DNA of 64,000 nt from Saprospiraceae bacterium (GTDB lineage Bacteria > Bacteroidota > Bacteroidia > Chitinophagales > Saprospiraceae): positions 1-64,000 of the forward strand of contig JAHDES010000003.1 of assembly GCA_020628645.1 (NCBI GenBank), in the 5' to 3' direction. Made by a program: the position numbers and the translations under genes. The number at the start of each line of letters is the position of its first letter. Position 1 is the first letter of the stretch. The notes under the pieces were generated by a model. The model was not told where the DNA came from and ran no database searches. It saw nothing but the letters and a program-made list of their open reading frames with translations. Shown piece after piece: positions 35,486 to 44,825 of this stretch.

Positions 35486-36664
35486 TTATACTTTTTCTAT
35501 AATCAAAGAAGATGCTCCACCACCACCATTACAAATAGCAGCTAATCCCACACTCGCATCTTTTTGTTGTAACACATTATTGAGTGTAGTAACAATTCGA
35601 GCACCTGATGCGCCAAGTGGATGCCCCAAAGCTACTGCTCCTCCATGTATATTGACTTGATCTTCCGAAAGTCCCATTTCTTGATTAAATGCCATAGTTA
35701 CAACCGCAAAGGCTTCATTTACTTCAAAATAATCAACATCTGAAGTTTGCATACCTGCTAATTGCAATGCTTTTCGTGCTGCGTGCGGAGGAGCTGTTGT
35801 AAACCATTGAGGTTCATGAGCAGCATCTGCAAATGCAACAATACGCGCGATGGGAGTGAGTCCATGTGATTTAACTGCATCTTCACTTGCCAATACCATT
35901 GCAGAGGCTCCATCATTTATCGTACTTGCATTTGCGGCAGTTACTGTTCCATCTTTGGAAAATGCTGGTCGTAATTGAGGAACTTTTTCAAATTTTACGC
36001 GTTTGTATTCTTCATCTTCTGAAACGATAATTGGATCTTTTCTACGTTGCGGAACAGAAACTGGCGTTATTTCATGACCTAAAGCACCATTTTCTGTTGC
36101 TGCTGCTGCTCTTTGATAAGATTGAATAGCGAAGCGATCTTGTTCTTCTCTGGAGATAGCATATTTAGTGGCCGTATTATCGGCACAAATACCCATTGCC
36201 TGATGATCGTAAGCATCCGTTAAACCATCTTTCTGCAAGCCATCTACTAATTCTCCGCCGCCAAACTTGTGTCCCCAACGCGCTTTTGGAATGTAATAAG
36301 GAATATTTGACATACTTTCCATTCCTCCTGCTACAATAATATCTGCTTGTCCAAGCATAATAGCTTGTGCTGCAAACATAATCGATTTCATCCCTGAGGA
36401 ACATACTTTATTTACGGTAGTACAAGGTACTGTATTTGGAATACCTGCGCCGAGTGCTGCTTGACGAGCAGGGGCTTGTCCAAGGTTAGCTGAACATACA
36501 TTCCCCATTAAAACTTCTTGAACTTGATCGGGTGTTACTTTTGCGGATGTCAAAGCTCCTTTGATGGCAGTTGTACCTAAAACCGTAGCTGAAAGGCTGG
36601 ATAGTACGCCTCCAAAACTACCCATAGGAGTTCGTGTAGCAGAGACGAGATATACTTTTTTCAT
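35486..36664 (-). CDS. Acetyl-CoA C-acyltransferase (thiolase)
   Basis: Thiolase that joins two acetyl-CoA or cleaves 3-ketoacyl-CoA. All three catalytic parts are present in the 392-residue protein: Cys88 in NKVCSSGMKS, His348 in ALGHPLGASGAR and Cys378 in ICNGGGGASS, plus the NEAFAV motif. Length and residues fit the biosynthetic/degradative thiolase family; sequence alone does not separate the two directions. It shares one base with the upstream DUF4290 gene (TAATG), so the two are coupled. Confidence 0.93.
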   Translation of the reverse strand: MKKVYLVSATRTPMGSFGGVLSSLSATVLGTTAIKGALTSAKVTPDQVQEVLMGNVCSANLGQAPARQAALGAGIPNTVPCTTVNKVCSSGMKSIMFAAQAIMLGQADIIVAGGMESMSNIPYYIPKARWGHKFGGGELVDGLQKDGLTDAYDHQAMGICADNTATKYAISREEQDRFAIQSYQRAAAATENGALGHEITPVSVPQRRKDPIIVSEDEEYKRVKFEKVPQLRPAFSKDGTVTAANASTINDGASAMVLASEDAVKSHGLTPIARIVAFADAAHEPQWFTTAPPHAARKALQLAGMQTSDVDYFEVNEAFAVVTMAFNQEMGLSEDQVNIHGGAVALGHPLGASGARIVTTLNNVLQQKDASVGLAAICNGGGGASSLIIEKV

Positions 36665-37320
36665 TATCTTCTAGAACGTTTGTGGTTATTATTTCTTCTG
36701 CCGCGTCTATCGCGGTCATTTTTATCATTTTTATCTCTTCTTCGACGATTCTTAGCATTCGCTAGACCATCAATAAAGGCATCTTCTTTTAAAGCTAATT
36801 TCCCTTCAGAAAGTGTAACTAGATCCTCTTTGATAATGTCATCACTTACATAATGTTCTCTATTCCAAGTACGATAAGCAAGTTTCATATAAGAACCAAT
36901 TACACCGATAAACCCATCTTTTACGGGGCCTTCTTCCATTTCTAAAGCTCTGTTTATCATTGTTTGGACATTATGTCCATAATGGCGAAACCGACTTGTT
37001 TTACTTGGATAAGGAACTTGACTTGGTTTTTTTCGATAGTCTTCTGGTAGCGGTGCTTCACCACTAGGAGGAAGAACATTTATATCATAGTCTGCTATAC
37101 GAAAAACATGTTTCCATAATTTTTCCCGGTAATCCTCTAAATTTTTACTTTGAGGGTGCATTTGCTGCATCAAATTAATAATCCTTTCTACAAAAGCTTG
37201 ACGATATTCGTCGTCTTCTATAGTTTTTGCATAACCAATTAGCATTTGGACATTACGCCCATATTCGGGAATAATAAGCTCAGATTTTTCTGAGTTGTAT
37301 TCCATATTATGTACATTCAT
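36664..37320 (-). CDS. DUF4290 domain protein
   Basis: Bacteroidota-specific protein of unknown function, 218 residues. The conserved body holds PEYGRNVQMLIGYAKTIED, YREKLWKHVFRIADYDINV and RHYGHNVQTMINRALEMEEG. The last 30 residues are a basic, low-complexity tail rich in Arg, Lys, Asp and Asn that could bind RNA or DNA. It is coupled to the thiolase by a TAATG overlap. Homologs in this phylum are often found near murA; here murA is absent. A second ATG at codon 6 is an alternative start. Confidence 0.78.
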   Translation of the reverse strand: MNVHNMEYNSEKSELIIPEYGRNVQMLIGYAKTIEDDEYRQAFVERIINLMQQMHPQSKNLEDYREKLWKHVFRIADYDINVLPPSGEAPLPEDYRKKPSQVPYPSKTSRFRHYGHNVQTMINRALEMEEGPVKDGFIGVIGSYMKLAYRTWNREHYVSDDIIKEDLVTLSEGKLALKEDAFIDGLANAKNRRRRDKNDKNDRDRRGRRNNNHKRSRR

Positions 37321-37572
37321 TATAGATATGGTTTATCTCTTAGCAATAAAACAAGCTTTCTCTAAATTAGTTGCTTTGTAAAAAAGGCAATTCTTGAATA
37401 AGAAGGCAAGGATATAGATTGAATAGTTTTTAATATTACTATCGTTTAGTGCTGGCTATTTGATTGATGATAGAATCTTATCACAGAAAAAGCCCCTGCA
37501 TGTAATATTAATGGCGAAAATATTAAAAAAGTATGGTCTTTTGAAGTTTTCTCTATTGATTTCTTACAAAAA

Positions 37573-39411
37573 TCATTCTACAGTTACGGATTTTGCTAAA
37601 TTTCTTGGTTGATCTACGTTACAACCTCGCATAATTGCAATATGATAAGATAATAATTGAAGCGGAATAACTGATAATAAAGGAGTTAGAGGCTCATCTG
37701 TATCGGGTATTTCAATACAATAATCTGATATTTCTTTAATCGCCTTATCTCCTTCTGTTACAATAGAAATCACTTTACCTTTACGGGCTTTGACTTCTTG
37801 AACATTACTTACAATCTTTTCATAAGCTGAATGATTTGTAGCAATTACAATAACTGGCATGTTCTCGTCAATCAAGGCGATAGGACCGTGCTTCATTTCT
37901 GCAGCAGGGTAACCTTCTGCATGGATATAAGAAATTTCTTTTAGCTTCAAAGCACCTTCTAATGCAATAGGGAAGTTATATCCACGCCCTAAATAGAGCG
38001 CATTGGTTGCATCCTTAATTTCACTGGCAATATATTGAATTTGGTCATTCTTATCCAAAATCTCTTGCACTTGTGAAGGAATATTTTCAAGCGAATTCAA
38101 CAATTGCAAATAATAAGAACGAGGAATCGTTCCACGTTTATACCCTAAATGGATAGCCATTAAGGTAAGAAGAGTTACTTGTCCTGTAAATGCTTTGGTA
38201 GATGCCACGCCAATCTCTGGTCCTGCATGAATATACGATCCGCTGTGTGTAGTACGTGCAATAGATGAACCTACTGCATTCACAATTCCATAGATAAGTG
38301 CATTTTTATCTTTGGCTAATTCTAATGCTGCTAGGGTATCAGCAGTTTCACCTGATTGTGATAAAGCAATAATTACATCATCTTCATTGATAATAGGATT
38401 TCGATAACGTAACTCTGAAGCGTATTCCACTTCTACAGAAATACGAGCTAGTTCTTCAAATAAATATTCTCCTATCAAACCTGCATGCCAAGAAGTACCA
38501 CAAGCTGCTACTATAAATCGTTTAGCATTGGCAATACGCTCATAGTATTCTGTAACACCTCCAACATTTACCCAACCTTCCGCAGCATTAATACGCCCAC
38601 GCATACAATCTGCAATAGTCTTTACTTGTTCATTGATTTCTTTGAGCATGAAAAATTCGTAATCTCCTTTTTCAAGTCGTTCAATATTTAAATCAAGTTC
38701 TTCTATAAAAGGTGTTTGTATTTTGTCGTCAATCGTTTTTATTTGTAAATCTCCTGATTTATTTACTACGGCAATTTCTTCATCATTTAGATAAACCACC
38801 CGCTGTGTGTATTCTACTATAGGCGTAGCGTCAGAAGCTAAGATAAATTCATTATCTCCTATTCCAATAACTAAAGGACTTGCTTTTCTAGCTGCAACAA
38901 GTTTAGATGGTTCTTCTTTATCAATGACGACGATAGCGTACGCTCCTACCACCTTAGTCAAAGCTACTCGAACAGCTTCTTCTATGGGTAGTTGTTCTCT
39001 TTTCTGAACTTCTTCAATCAAATGGACGAGGACTTCTGTATCCGTATCACTTTCGAATTCATGCCCTAATTTGATTAAAGCTTCTTTTAGCGTAGCATAA
39101 TTTTCAATAATCCCATTATGAATTAAAGATAAACGTTCATTCCCTGAAACGTGAGGATGTGCATTAATATGATTTGGTTTACCATGCGTAGCCCAGCGTG
39201 TATGTCCCATGCCTACACTTCCACGAGTTACTTTATCTTTCGCATATGTTTCTAAATCTTTAACCTTTCCCTTTCGTTTGTATACCCGCATATCACCATT
39301 AAGTATGGCTACTCCTGCGCTATCATAACCACGATATTCTAGTCGTTTTAATCCTTTAATTAAAACAGGATAAGCTTGTTTATTTCCAATATAAGCAACT
39401 ATTCCACACAT
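37573..39411 (-). CDS. glmS: Glutamine--fructose-6-phosphate aminotransferase
   Basis: Makes glucosamine-6-phosphate for peptidoglycan and lipopolysaccharide. After the initiator Met, Cys2 (MCGIVAYIG) is the glutaminase nucleophile. The glutaminase domain also shows GHTRWATHGKPN and HNGIIENY. Two SIS sugar-isomerase domains follow (AACGTSWHAGLIGEYLFEELA, ALSQSGETADTLAAL, GRGYNFPIALEGALKLKEISY), ending in the usual NLAKSVTVE. Length (612) is standard. The neighbouring DUF4270 gene upstream on the same strand is a common Bacteroidota arrangement. No glmS ribozyme is expected or seen in this phylum. Confidence 0.97.
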   Translation of the reverse strand: MCGIVAYIGNKQAYPVLIKGLKRLEYRGYDSAGVAILNGDMRVYKRKGKVKDLETYAKDKVTRGSVGMGHTRWATHGKPNHINAHPHVSGNERLSLIHNGIIENYATLKEALIKLGHEFESDTDTEVLVHLIEEVQKREQLPIEEAVRVALTKVVGAYAIVVIDKEEPSKLVAARKASPLVIGIGDNEFILASDATPIVEYTQRVVYLNDEEIAVVNKSGDLQIKTIDDKIQTPFIEELDLNIERLEKGDYEFFMLKEINEQVKTIADCMRGRINAAEGWVNVGGVTEYYERIANAKRFIVAACGTSWHAGLIGEYLFEELARISVEVEYASELRYRNPIINEDDVIIALSQSGETADTLAALELAKDKNALIYGIVNAVGSSIARTTHSGSYIHAGPEIGVASTKAFTGQVTLLTLMAIHLGYKRGTIPRSYYLQLLNSLENIPSQVQEILDKNDQIQYIASEIKDATNALYLGRGYNFPIALEGALKLKEISYIHAEGYPAAEMKHGPIALIDENMPVIVIATNHSAYEKIVSNVQEVKARKGKVISIVTEGDKAIKEISDYCIEIPDTDEPLTPLLSVIPLQLLSYHIAIMRGCNVDQPRNLAKSVTVE

Positions 39412-39517
39412 AAATAAAACGATTTTGGTATTAATTTAGACTCCATTTTTTTGAAATAGGGTACAAATTATAATAAATTTAAGCGTAAACACATTTACGT
39501 AATAGTACGAGGAAAAG

Positions 39518-40858
39518 TTATAATTTGGTATAGGTAATTCTAAGTTTAACTGGATATGTACTGTGATTAGCTCCATATAATACTACTCTTGAGAAATCTG
39601 AAAACTTCGCAGATGGTTGAATGATCATTTCATCTTCTATTACTCCATCAATAATATCTTGTAAATGAGCGGACAAATTCATGGTATATGTAGAAATGCC
39701 ATTAGCGTCTGTTTCTACTACACCTCCAAAATCGCTACTTAATGATGCTTGAAAAAGGGCACTTGCAGCATCTTCAATAAGGACAAAATTAGAATCTGTG
39801 GGTTCTAATAATATAATTTGTTCCGTAGGAGGAAATAAATTGGGTTGTACATCTAATTCAGCAATTGTAAAAACCAATTCTGCTTTATTAATGATAACAT
39901 CTTGGAGGTCATTAATGGTGGGTAATTCAATTCGTATAGAAGGGCCATTCATTCCTTGTAGAAATAATAAGCTATCTCCCATTATTTGATTATCTAAAAA
40001 ACCATTTATTTCTCCTGAAGAAAAATCATGTTCATATGTATTAACTTTAGCACTAAACTCAGTAAAGTAACACCGAAATTCTTCATGATCATTATCTTCA
40101 GTTTCTGTATAATAAACAGTTAATCTCGTTTGAGGATCACGTAAGTCAAAAGAAGATAACACATTAGTGGGCAAACTAGAAGTAAGTAATAACCCATTAA
40201 ACTGATTTACAAATTCATCGCTTGTAGCTAGTGTCAAGCTATCAAAATTAAAAATTTCTTGCCCTAATATATCATCTAAGCGTATCCGAAGTAAAGGCTT
40301 CACTTTCAGAGTAGTAGTATCAGAACCAGTATAATCAAGGATTGTGACACTATCATTAGGCATAGGGGTATAAGAGATATTAGCTAAAGGAACTGCATCT
40401 GTATTAAAAGATTGGTTAGAGAAATAATTAATATCTGGATCAATCAATTCATTAATACGATATATTTCTAAACCACAAGTCGCACTCGTATCACCATATA
40501 CACTTTGACTTGCATAAGCAAGACTTAATACAATAGAATCATAAGTGGCTCCTTCAAAAACAAGACCATCAAAAGGAGGTATTAATCGTAGTTGAGCGTA
40601 TATTTTAGCATCAGTTTGTCCAAAAAAAGCATCATCATAAAGTCCTACAGGAAAAGCACTTGGTTCTATATTAGGACTATAAGTCTGGGTAGAATCTTGA
40701 TAAAAAGTAGTTGTTTGTATAGAAAATGTATCGGTAAATTCAACATTAACTAAATCTTCATCTAACAAGTCCGTATCCAAAGTGGCAGGATCATTACATG
40801 CTCCACTAATTAAAATAATTATTAAAAAAAAGAAGGGAGCAGATTGAATTAGTTTCAT
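39518..40858 (-). CDS. DUF4270 lipoprotein
   Basis: Surface or periplasmic lipoprotein of 446 residues. The leader ends in a lipobox-like ILISGAC with the anchor cysteine near residue 21, giving CNDPATLDTDLLDEDLVN. The body is beta-rich, with repeated short strands (TYDSIVLSLAYA, NKAELVFTIAEL) typical of DUF4270. The family is restricted to Bacteroidota and nearly always lies beside the short starch-synthase protein and panC, as it does here. Function unknown; the position between glmS and a GT5-like gene hints at envelope or storage carbohydrate. Confidence 0.82.
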   Translation of the reverse strand: MKLIQSAPFFFLIIILISGACNDPATLDTDLLDEDLVNVEFTDTFSIQTTTFYQDSTQTYSPNIEPSAFPVGLYDDAFFGQTDAKIYAQLRLIPPFDGLVFEGATYDSIVLSLAYASQSVYGDTSATCGLEIYRINELIDPDINYFSNQSFNTDAVPLANISYTPMPNDSVTILDYTGSDTTTLKVKPLLRIRLDDILGQEIFNFDSLTLATSDEFVNQFNGLLLTSSLPTNVLSSFDLRDPQTRLTVYYTETEDNDHEEFRCYFTEFSAKVNTYEHDFSSGEINGFLDNQIMGDSLLFLQGMNGPSIRIELPTINDLQDVIINKAELVFTIAELDVQPNLFPPTEQIILLEPTDSNFVLIEDAASALFQASLSSDFGGVVETDANGISTYTMNLSAHLQDIIDGVIEDEMIIQPSAKFSDFSRVVLYGANHSTYPVKLRITYTKL

Positions 40859-40918
40859 AATTTGACGTGAGCTATGTTATTACTCCAATATGTTTAATAA
40901 TCTAATCTATAGATTGAT

Positions 40919-40958
40919 AAAGGGTAAGGAATGGAGCGATTGCTTTTCCTTACCCTTT
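40919..40958 (-). terminator. Hairpin between the GT5-like gene and the DUF4270 gene
   Basis: AAAGGGTAAGGAA pairs perfectly with TTCCTTACCCTTT (13-bp arms, 14-base loop) just beyond the minus-strand GT5-like gene. The T tract that follows on the minus strand is weak, so it may also act as a processing or attenuation stem. Confidence 0.6.
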
Positions 40959-41006
40959 AATAGTATCTTTTCTAGACAAGAAGGTTGTAATATGTAGAAT
41001 TATTTT

Positions 41007-41825
41007 TTATTCTACTTCTTGTTCCAATAGTGATTTATAAAAGTCAAGATATTTAGGTAAATATTCTTCAGTTGGCTGATGATCTAAAATAGGTGTATCT
41101 AAACCACCAAAAAAGGTGAGATCATCTTCTTTTAATTCCTCACTTCCTTTGATAATACCATCACAAAAAGCAGCTGCGCCTTTATTTAATGTTATAGCAT
41201 TATCTGAACCATAGGCGGCTAAATCTTCGGTGTTAAGATTATTAATAGACGCTTTCTCAAAAAAATCTGGTTTAAAATTGTCAGACATCATTTGATCGTA
41301 GACAGAATAAATGACTTGTGAATTTTGGAATAAAGGTTCATTCTTATATGCTGTTTTTAAATACAAAGGAATTAAACTGGTCATCCATCCATGACAATGC
41401 ACAACATCTGGTGCCCAGCCAAATTTTTTGACGGTTTCTAAAACGCCCTTGCAGAAAAAAATCATTCGATCAGCATTATCTTCAAATGGATTGCCATCAG
41501 CATCTTCAAAAACAGATTTACGTTTGAAGAAGTCTTCATTATCTAAAAAGTAAACTTGCATTCTTGCACCAGGAAGAGATGCCACTTTTATAATCAATGG
41601 AAAATCATCGTCATCCACAATAATATTCATACCAGATAAGCGAACAACCTCGTGTAGACGATGTCTGCGCTCATTAATCGTACCAAAGCGAGGCATTAGC
41701 ACACGAATCTCCATACCTTTTTCCTGCACATATTGAGGAAGTTTTCGAGCAATTTCTGCTATTTCAGAAAGTGCAGTATAAGGCTGCATTTCTTGTGTGA
41801 CGATTAATACTTTCTTTTTACTCAT
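41007..41825 (-). CDS. Short starch/glycogen-synthase-like protein (GT5 catalytic N-domain only)
   Basis: A 272-residue protein equal to the N-terminal Rossmann domain of GlgA: VLIVTQEMQPY, IRVLMPRFGTINERRH, RMQVYFLDNEDFFKR, RMIFFCKGVLETVKKFGW and PDVVHCHGWMTSLIPLYL. Full GlgA is about 480 residues; the second domain is absent. The ADP-glucose loop KxGGL of real synthases reads YTALSE, so the key lysine and glycines are missing. This short form is conserved across Bacteroidota next to panC and DUF4270 and is often named glycogen synthase. I think it is unlikely to make glycogen alone. Confidence 0.82.
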   Translation of the reverse strand: MSKKKVLIVTQEMQPYTALSEIAEIARKLPQYVQEKGMEIRVLMPRFGTINERRHRLHEVVRLSGMNIIVDDDDFPLIIKVASLPGARMQVYFLDNEDFFKRKSVFEDADGNPFEDNADRMIFFCKGVLETVKKFGWAPDVVHCHGWMTSLIPLYLKTAYKNEPLFQNSQVIYSVYDQMMSDNFKPDFFEKASINNLNTEDLAAYGSDNAITLNKGAAAFCDGIIKGSEELKEDDLTFFGGLDTPILDHQPTEEYLPKYLDFYKSLLEQEVE

Positions 41826-41975
41826 AGACGTTGAACGTATTTTGGGAGGGGATTATTCGTCTTTGATTCTATCAACAACTTTGTTTGTCATTAAAACGAA
41901 CCCCTGTCTGTTTTTTCTTCTGGATTGAGTGTTTTGTATAAGATATAGTACAACCACTTAACAGAATTAAAGTTG

Positions 41976-41983
41976 CAAATTTA
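41976..41983 (-). promoter_or_regulatory. Possible -7 box of the GT5-like gene
   Basis: The minus strand reads TAAATTTG, an exact TANNTTTG match, about 150 bp before the start codon in the divergent region with panC. No TTG lies at the expected distance upstream. Confidence 0.3.
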
Positions 41984-42050
41984 ATAAAATAAAGCGACCT
42001 TTTTTAATTATTCCAAGCTTTTAGGCATATTTTTGCGAAATAAAAACAAG

Positions 42051-42058
42051 TATATTTG
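42051..42058 (+). promoter_or_regulatory. Possible -7 box of panC
   Basis: TATATTTG matches TANNTTTG, 85 bp before the panC start. A TTTTG ends 15 nt upstream, slightly closer than the usual 17-23 nt. Confidence 0.38.
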
Positions 42059-42100
42059 TTTGATTTTTAGAGAACTGTCGACTGGAGGTGTACTTTTTAT

Positions 42101-42125
42101 CCTTTTTTTTGAATTCAAAAAAGGG
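42101..42125 (+). other. Stem-loop in the panC leader
   Basis: A run of eight T, then GAATTC, six A and GGG fold into a hairpin that ends 17 bases before the panC ATG. It contains the 18-bp perfect palindrome 42105-42122. It would lie in the untranslated leader and could affect translation. Confidence 0.3.
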
Positions 42126-42142
42126 ACGCATTACACTTTCTT

Positions 42143-43021
42143 ATGATTTATACTATGCTACTATTTAAACGAGTTGAAGATTTACAAAATCATATTCAAC
42201 AATTAAAAGATAAAGGTCATACAATTGGGTTTGCGCCCACCATGGGAGCTTTACATTCAGGACATTTATCTTTGATTCAATTATCAAAAACACAAACTGA
42301 TTATACTGTTTGTAGTATTTTTGTCAATCCCACTCAATTTAACGAACAATCGGATTTGGATAAATATCCAAGAACGATTGGAGCAGATATTGATTTATTA
42401 ACGTCTGTGGATAATGATATTCTTTTTCTTCCCGCTGTAGAAGAGATTTACCCTTCTAATACTACAATCCGATCCGATTTTGATTTTGGGCAATTAGAAG
42501 AAGTGATGGAAGGTGCCTTTCGTCCTGGTCATTTTAAAGGGATGGCGCAAGTAGTCAATCGACTTTTGGAAATCGTCCAACCCGATAAATTATTCATGGG
42601 ACAAAAAGATTTTCAGCAGTTGACCATCGTAAGAGACATGCTAAAACAAACTGGCATGAAAACAGAACTTGTTATGTGTCCCATTATTCGTGAAGATGAT
42701 GGATTAGCAAAAAGTTCTCGAAATGTTCGCTTACTTCCTGATATACGCAAACGTGCCATTATTTTATCTCAAACTTTACAAGAAGCAAAGTCAAAATTAA
42801 GCGCGATTGCTATTGAAACTATTGAACAACAAGCAATGGAAGCACTAAGTTTACCTCATTTTAAGCCAGAATATTTCAGTATTGTAGATGGTATTACACT
42901 TCAAGCTGTGGAAAATGAGGCAGATCATACTTTCATCGTTGCTTGCACGGCTGTTTGGGCAGGTGATGTGCGTTTGATTGACAATATGATATTAAAAAAC
43001 GAACTTGCGGACGTAAATTAA
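42143..43021 (+). CDS. panC: Pantoate--beta-alanine ligase
   Basis: Last step of pantothenate synthesis: pantoate plus beta-alanine plus ATP. The 292-residue protein has the nucleotidyltransferase HIGH-like motif in APTMGALHSGHLSLI, then VNPTQFNEQSDLDKYPR, FRPGHFKGMAQVVNRLLEIVQPDKLFMGQKDFQQL across the pocket and AKSSRNVRL, all diagnostic. An in-frame ATG at codon 5 is a possible start. panD, which supplies beta-alanine, is the next gene, 228 bp downstream and separated by an 18-bp inverted repeat. Confidence 0.96.
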   Translation: MIYTMLLFKRVEDLQNHIQQLKDKGHTIGFAPTMGALHSGHLSLIQLSKTQTDYTVCSIFVNPTQFNEQSDLDKYPRTIGADIDLLTSVDNDILFLPAVEEIYPSNTTIRSDFDFGQLEEVMEGAFRPGHFKGMAQVVNRLLEIVQPDKLFMGQKDFQQLTIVRDMLKQTGMKTELVMCPIIREDDGLAKSSRNVRLLPDIRKRAIILSQTLQEAKSKLSAIAIETIEQQAMEALSLPHFKPEYFSIVDGITLQAVENEADHTFIVACTAVWAGDVRLIDNMILKNELADVN

Positions 43022-43150
43022 ATGATAGAAAAGGTAGAAAAGAAAAGCTAAAAAGTGCAGTTTGACCATCGTATTTTACTTTTCTTAAAAATACTTGATT
43101 AGCAACTGATCAAAATCTTAAAGTGTTGTTAAAGTAATTCAATAACACTA

Positions 43151-43232
43151 AATAAAATTTTGTTTTTGTGACCTAATATTCATTTTTTCCCTCTAAACAA
43201 TAAAGCATAAAGTGCAAAAACAAAATTTTATT
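43151..43232. repeat. 18-bp perfect inverted repeat in the panC-panD gap
   Basis: AATAAAATTTTGTTTTTG (43151-43168) and its exact reverse complement (43215-43232) flank a 46-bp spacer, ending 17 bp before the panD ATG. The repeat could form a large stem in RNA, be a paired protein site, or bound a tiny invertible segment. Confidence 0.7.
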
Positions 43233-43249
43233 CTTAATTTCGCAAAATT

Positions 43250-43594
43250 ATGTGGATAACAAGATTTAAATCAAAAATTCACCGTGCTACGGTAACAGAA
43301 GCCAACCTCAATTATGTGGGTAGTATCACTATTGATGAAGATTTGATAGAGGCTGCTCAAATTTATGAAGGTGAACGTGTCCAAATTGTGAACAACAACA
43401 ATGGTGAACGCTTCGAAACTTATGTTATTCCTGGTGAACGCGGCTCAGGGGTCATTTGTCTTAATGGTGCTGCTGCTAGAAAGGTGGCAGTTGGAGATGT
43501 TGTCATTATTATTTCGTACGCTTTGATGGAAGTTGAAGAAGCACAAAAATTCAAACCCATCGCTATTTTTCCAGACGAAAATAACAGAATTTAG
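43250..43594 (+). CDS. panD: Aspartate 1-decarboxylase precursor
   Basis: Pyruvoyl enzyme that makes beta-alanine from aspartate for PanC. The 114-residue proenzyme has the self-cleavage site between Gly24 and Ser25 ([12 protein letters not shown]), where the serine becomes the pyruvoyl group. It also has the substrate contacts [12 protein letters not shown] and [18 protein letters not shown]. Length is normal. A weak -7-like TAATTTCG ends only eight bases before the ATG, which would give a nearly leaderless transcript if real. Confidence 0.96.
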   Translation: MWITRFKSKIHRATVTEANLNYVGSITIDEDLIEAAQIYEGERVQIVNNNNGERFETYVIPGERGSGVICLNGAAARKVAVGDVVIIISYALMEVEEAQKFKPIAIFPDENNRI

Positions 43595-43651
43595 TTCTCT
43601 TACTTTAAAGAGTAAAAAGAATTAATCAGCATATACAAACAAACTTTTTAT

Positions 43652-43720
43652 AGCTTCTTTTGTCTACTAAAACATATTAGATATTTTTATCGTATGTTTG
43701 TTAGCAAAAGAAGCTTTTTT
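43652..43720 (+). terminator. Terminator after panD
   Basis: AGCTTCTTTTG (43652-43662) pairs with CAAAAGAAGCT (43705-43715), followed by a T run. The intervening sequence folds imperfectly, extending the stem. It separates panD from the flippase gene. Confidence 0.75.
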
Positions 43721-43744
43721 AGTTTTAATAAATAACCTCTTCCA

Positions 43745-44821
43745 TTGAAAAAAATCCTACTTAATATTCTAAAATCTATCCTCTTTTTTAGTGTAGGGTT
43801 TACCATTTTATACTTAGTCTATCGCACGCAAAATGCCAATTATGTGGCAGAATGTGCTCAAAAGGGTATTCCTGATGCTGAATGTAGTCTATTACATAAG
43901 GTAATTACTGATTTTAAAGGAGCCAATTATTGGTGGATTTTGGTTGTTTTGATTTGTTTTACTTGGAGCAATTTAAGTCGTGCGATACGATGGAATATGA
44001 TGATTCGACCTTTGGGCTATCGCCCTAAAATTTCAAATGCTTTTTTCTCTGTAATGTTGGGATATTTGGCGAATTTGGGATTACCTCGAGCAGGAGAAGT
44101 CGTGCGCGCAGGTGTTTTTTCAAAAGTAGAAAATATAGCAGTAGAAAAAGTCATGGGAACGATTGTACTGGATCGTATTATTGATGTAATTAGTATTTTG
44201 ATAGTGACTGGACTGGCTCTTTTATTAGAATACGATCGAATCTGGGGCTACTTTAGTGAAGAATTTTCATTAGATGAAAAGATCGCGGGTTTATTACAAA
44301 GTAAACTAATTTGGATTTTGCTTCTTTTAGGAATAAGTTTTTTGATCGGGCTTTTTGTATTTAGAAAACGATTGATGCAAACAGCTTTATATCAAAAAGT
44401 AGAGGGGATCATCAAAGGTTTTGTAGAGGGGATATTAACAGTTCGGCAATTAGATCGACCGCTATTATTTCTTTTTCATAGCATCAATATTTGGTTGATG
44501 TATTTTTTGATGACCTATTTTTGTTTTTTCTCTTTTGCCCCAACAGCAAGTTTGCCAATGGTAGCAGGATTAACAGTCTTTGTTTTTGGAGCTTGGGGCA
44601 TTGTTATTCCATCTCCGGGAGGAATGGGCACCTACCATTTTTTAGTCGGAGTAGCACTCGCTACTTTTGGCGTCAGCGCCGATGACGCTTTTTCTTTTGC
44701 CAATATTAATTTCTTTTCCATACAAATAGGCTGTAATGTACTCATGGGATTATTATCACTTGCCTTAGTATTTTATTTAAATAGAAATTACACCCCAAAA
44801 GCGATTCAAACAAATAACTAA
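43745..44821 (+). CDS. Flippase-like membrane protein (LPG synthase TM / UPF0104)
   Basis: Polytopic membrane protein (358 residues, about eight helices) of the family shared with the flippase half of MprF. Family marks are SNLSRAIRWNMMIRPLGYRP, YLANLGLPRAGEVVRAGVFSKVE, GTIVLDRIIDVISI and PSPGGMGTYHFLVGVAL. It probably moves a lipid or lipid-linked molecule across the inner membrane; the lysyl-transferase half is absent. TTG at 43745 is the start, and no upstream ATG fits. Close linkage with panC/panD is standard for Bacteroidota. It is followed by rfaE2 after four bases. Confidence 0.85.
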   Translation: MKKILLNILKSILFFSVGFTILYLVYRTQNANYVAECAQKGIPDAECSLLHKVITDFKGANYWWILVVLICFTWSNLSRAIRWNMMIRPLGYRPKISNAFFSVMLGYLANLGLPRAGEVVRAGVFSKVENIAVEKVMGTIVLDRIIDVISILIVTGLALLLEYDRIWGYFSEEFSLDEKIAGLLQSKLIWILLLLGISFLIGLFVFRKRLMQTALYQKVEGIIKGFVEGILTVRQLDRPLLFLFHSINIWLMYFLMTYFCFFSFAPTASLPMVAGLTVFVFGAWGIVIPSPGGMGTYHFLVGVALATFGVSADDAFSFANINFFSIQIGCNVLMGLLSLALVFYLNRNYTPKAIQTNN

Positions 44822-44825
44822 ATTT

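Noticed and set aside
37321-37572. Possible tRNA or glmS-type ribozyme near glmS
   Set aside because: No cloverleaf or ribozyme core can be drawn, and the stretch lies downstream of glmS, not in its leader.
43151-43232. Terminal repeats of an insertion sequence or MITE
   Set aside because: Only 46 bp lie between the arms, with no target-site duplication visible and no transposase in the window.
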